Positions 63,367 through 64,000 of a stretch of 64,000 bases of DNA are shown one piece after another. The DNA comes from Flagellimonas sp. CMM7 (GTDB taxonomy: Bacteria; Bacteroidota; Bacteroidia; Flavobacteriales; Flavobacteriaceae): NCBI RefSeq assembly GCF_021390195.1, contig NZ_CP090003.1, forward strand, positions 546,001-610,000, in the 5' to 3' direction. Numbering within the stretch: position 1 is the first letter of the stretch; each line of letters opens with the position of its first letter. The notes under the pieces were generated by a model. The model had not been told where the DNA came from. It did not search any database and was given only the letters and a program-made list of their open reading frames with translations. The position numbers and the translations under genes are program-made.

Positions 63367-63909
63367 TTAATCTGTAATATCGGTAGGGTACCCATCAAGA
63401 CTGGTGGAATTTTTCTTTTTCCAGTATTTTTTTAAACCTTCATTGCCCTGGTTTTCTGCCCAATTCACTAAAGATTGTCGCTGATGCTTATACTCCATTA
63501 TTGGTACGCCCATACCGCATGAAACTTGTATCAAATCAATTTTTACATCTACTAATTGTCTGCCTCCTTCCATTTTAGGAAACAAGTCTATGTTTTGCTT
63601 CCAAAACTCGGTATTGTTTCTATATGCTTGTGCAGTTCCATATAGTCTCAAAATAATAGGGTCTCCATCAAAAGCACAAAACATTATGGTGATGCGGTTT
63701 TTGTTCATTAAATGGGTGGATGTCTCATTGCCGCTACCGGTCAAATCCAACCAGACCACTCTATTTTCATCCAAAACCCGTAGTGAGTCCAATCCTTTGG
63801 GAGAAAGGTTTATGGAACCTTCTTCCATTGCTGTTGCGACAAAAAAGAGTTTTTGATTTTTAATAAAATCGATAAGGGCCGGGGTCAATTTGTCCAGCTG
63901 TCTACCCAT
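63367..63909 (-). CDS. pyridoxamine 5'-phosphate oxidase family protein
   Basis: 180 aa split-barrel protein: FFVATAMEEGSINLSPKGLDSLRVLDENRVVWLDLTGSGNETSTHL and ITIMFCAFDGDPIILRLYGTAQAY, which match the general PNPOx-like FMN-binding group. A later stretch QVSCGMGVPIMEYKHQR has no assigned role. Different subfamily from the flavin protein in the nos operon. The gene starts 6 bases downstream of the stop of the fabH gene. Confidence 0.88.
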   Translation of the reverse strand: MGRQLDKLTPALIDFIKNQKLFFVATAMEEGSINLSPKGLDSLRVLDENRVVWLDLTGSGNETSTHLMNKNRITIMFCAFDGDPIILRLYGTAQAYRNNTEFWKQNIDLFPKMEGGRQLVDVKIDLIQVSCGMGVPIMEYKHQRQSLVNWAENQGNEGLKKYWKKKNSTSLDGYPTDITD

Positions 63910-63915
63910 GCAGAA

Positions 63916-64000
63916 TTACCACTTAATAATTACACTGCCCCAAGTAAATCCACTACCAAAAGCAGCTAAAACCACTAAATCTCCTGACTTGATTTTACCA
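63916..64000 (-). CDS. fabH: beta-ketoacyl-ACP synthase III (partial, 3' end)
   Basis: Only the last 27 codons are in the window. They read GKIKSGDLVVLAAFGSGFTWGSVII, the conserved C-terminal end of FabH with the GxGFTWG motif that closes the active site. The gene continues beyond the right edge. It starts fatty-acid synthesis from acyl-CoA and malonyl-ACP. Confidence 0.85.
   Translation of the reverse strand, partial: GKIKSGDLVVLAAFGSGFTWGSVIIKW

Noticed and set aside
1..64000. CRISPR array, prophage or phage-attachment site
   Set aside because: No regularly spaced identical repeats, cas genes, integrase or phage structural genes were seen anywhere in the window.

Overview
The window is chromosomal DNA of a member of the Bacteroidota, almost certainly a (probably marine) Flavobacteriaceae. 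This rests on AT-rich DNA, Bacteroidota-type -7 promoter boxes (TAnnTTTG), a DUF4295-rpmG-rpmB block, a DUF6090 protein, a clade II (atypical) nitrous oxide reductase cluster, CrtI/CrtB/CrtZ carotenoid genes and outer-membrane beta-barrel receptors of the Bacteroidota type. I cannot fix the genus from the sequence alone.

Layout. 1-5.4 kb is a disturbed region: a 5'-truncated histidine kinase next to an intact LytTR regulator, a DUF6090 protein, and an ECF sigma factor cut off by a GC-richer IS21-family element (istA/istB). The other IS flank is the 5' part of an unrelated gene on the opposite strand. 5.4-12 kb holds the tesA/ybbA/ybbP group, a membrane AraC regulator and a CPBP protease. 12.1-24.2 kb is the centrepiece: a nitrous oxide reduction and copper-acquisition locus. 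It contains a small Cys protein, a NosA/OprC-like TonB receptor with a CxxxM copper motif, a Met/His-rich lipoprotein, a convergent Rrf2 regulator, a cytochrome c lipoprotein, a fasciclin lipoprotein, lipoprotein NosZ, a 4-TM protein, NosL, an FMN split-barrel protein, a cupin and NosDFY. Two promoters of the locus share one architecture: a 16-bp box, a perfect FNR/DNR-type TGAT-N4-ATCA dyad, and a TATTTTTG -7 box, all with identical spacing.

24.4-31 kb carries a GMC dehydrogenase pair, tRNA-Leu(GAG) and a light/carotenoid operon headed by a CarH-type B12 photoreceptor regulator (carH-crtI-crtB-crtZ, no crtY). 31-64 kb is mostly housekeeping: two TlpA-like thioredoxins (one with a degenerate active site), aconitase, MoxR, two SurA-like chaperones, a BLUF photoreceptor, aquaporin, RimO, hydrolases, FtsY, L33/L28, CinA, Hpt, DnaQ-like exonuclease, lipoyl E2, RecR, a solute:sodium symporter, a large outer-membrane receptor and the 3' end of fabH.

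How the parts fit. The nos locus looks self-contained for N2O respiration: copper uptake across the outer membrane, periplasmic copper delivery (lipoprotein, NosL, NosDFY), an electron donor (cytochrome c) and the reductase. It would be switched by an FNR/DNR-like activator (not in the window) and probably by the local Rrf2 Fe-S regulator. No nitrate, nitrite or NO reductase gene is present here. The strongest new observations are the shared dual-operator promoter, the unassigned copper-handling proteins at the front of the locus, and the flavin and cupin proteins embedded within it.
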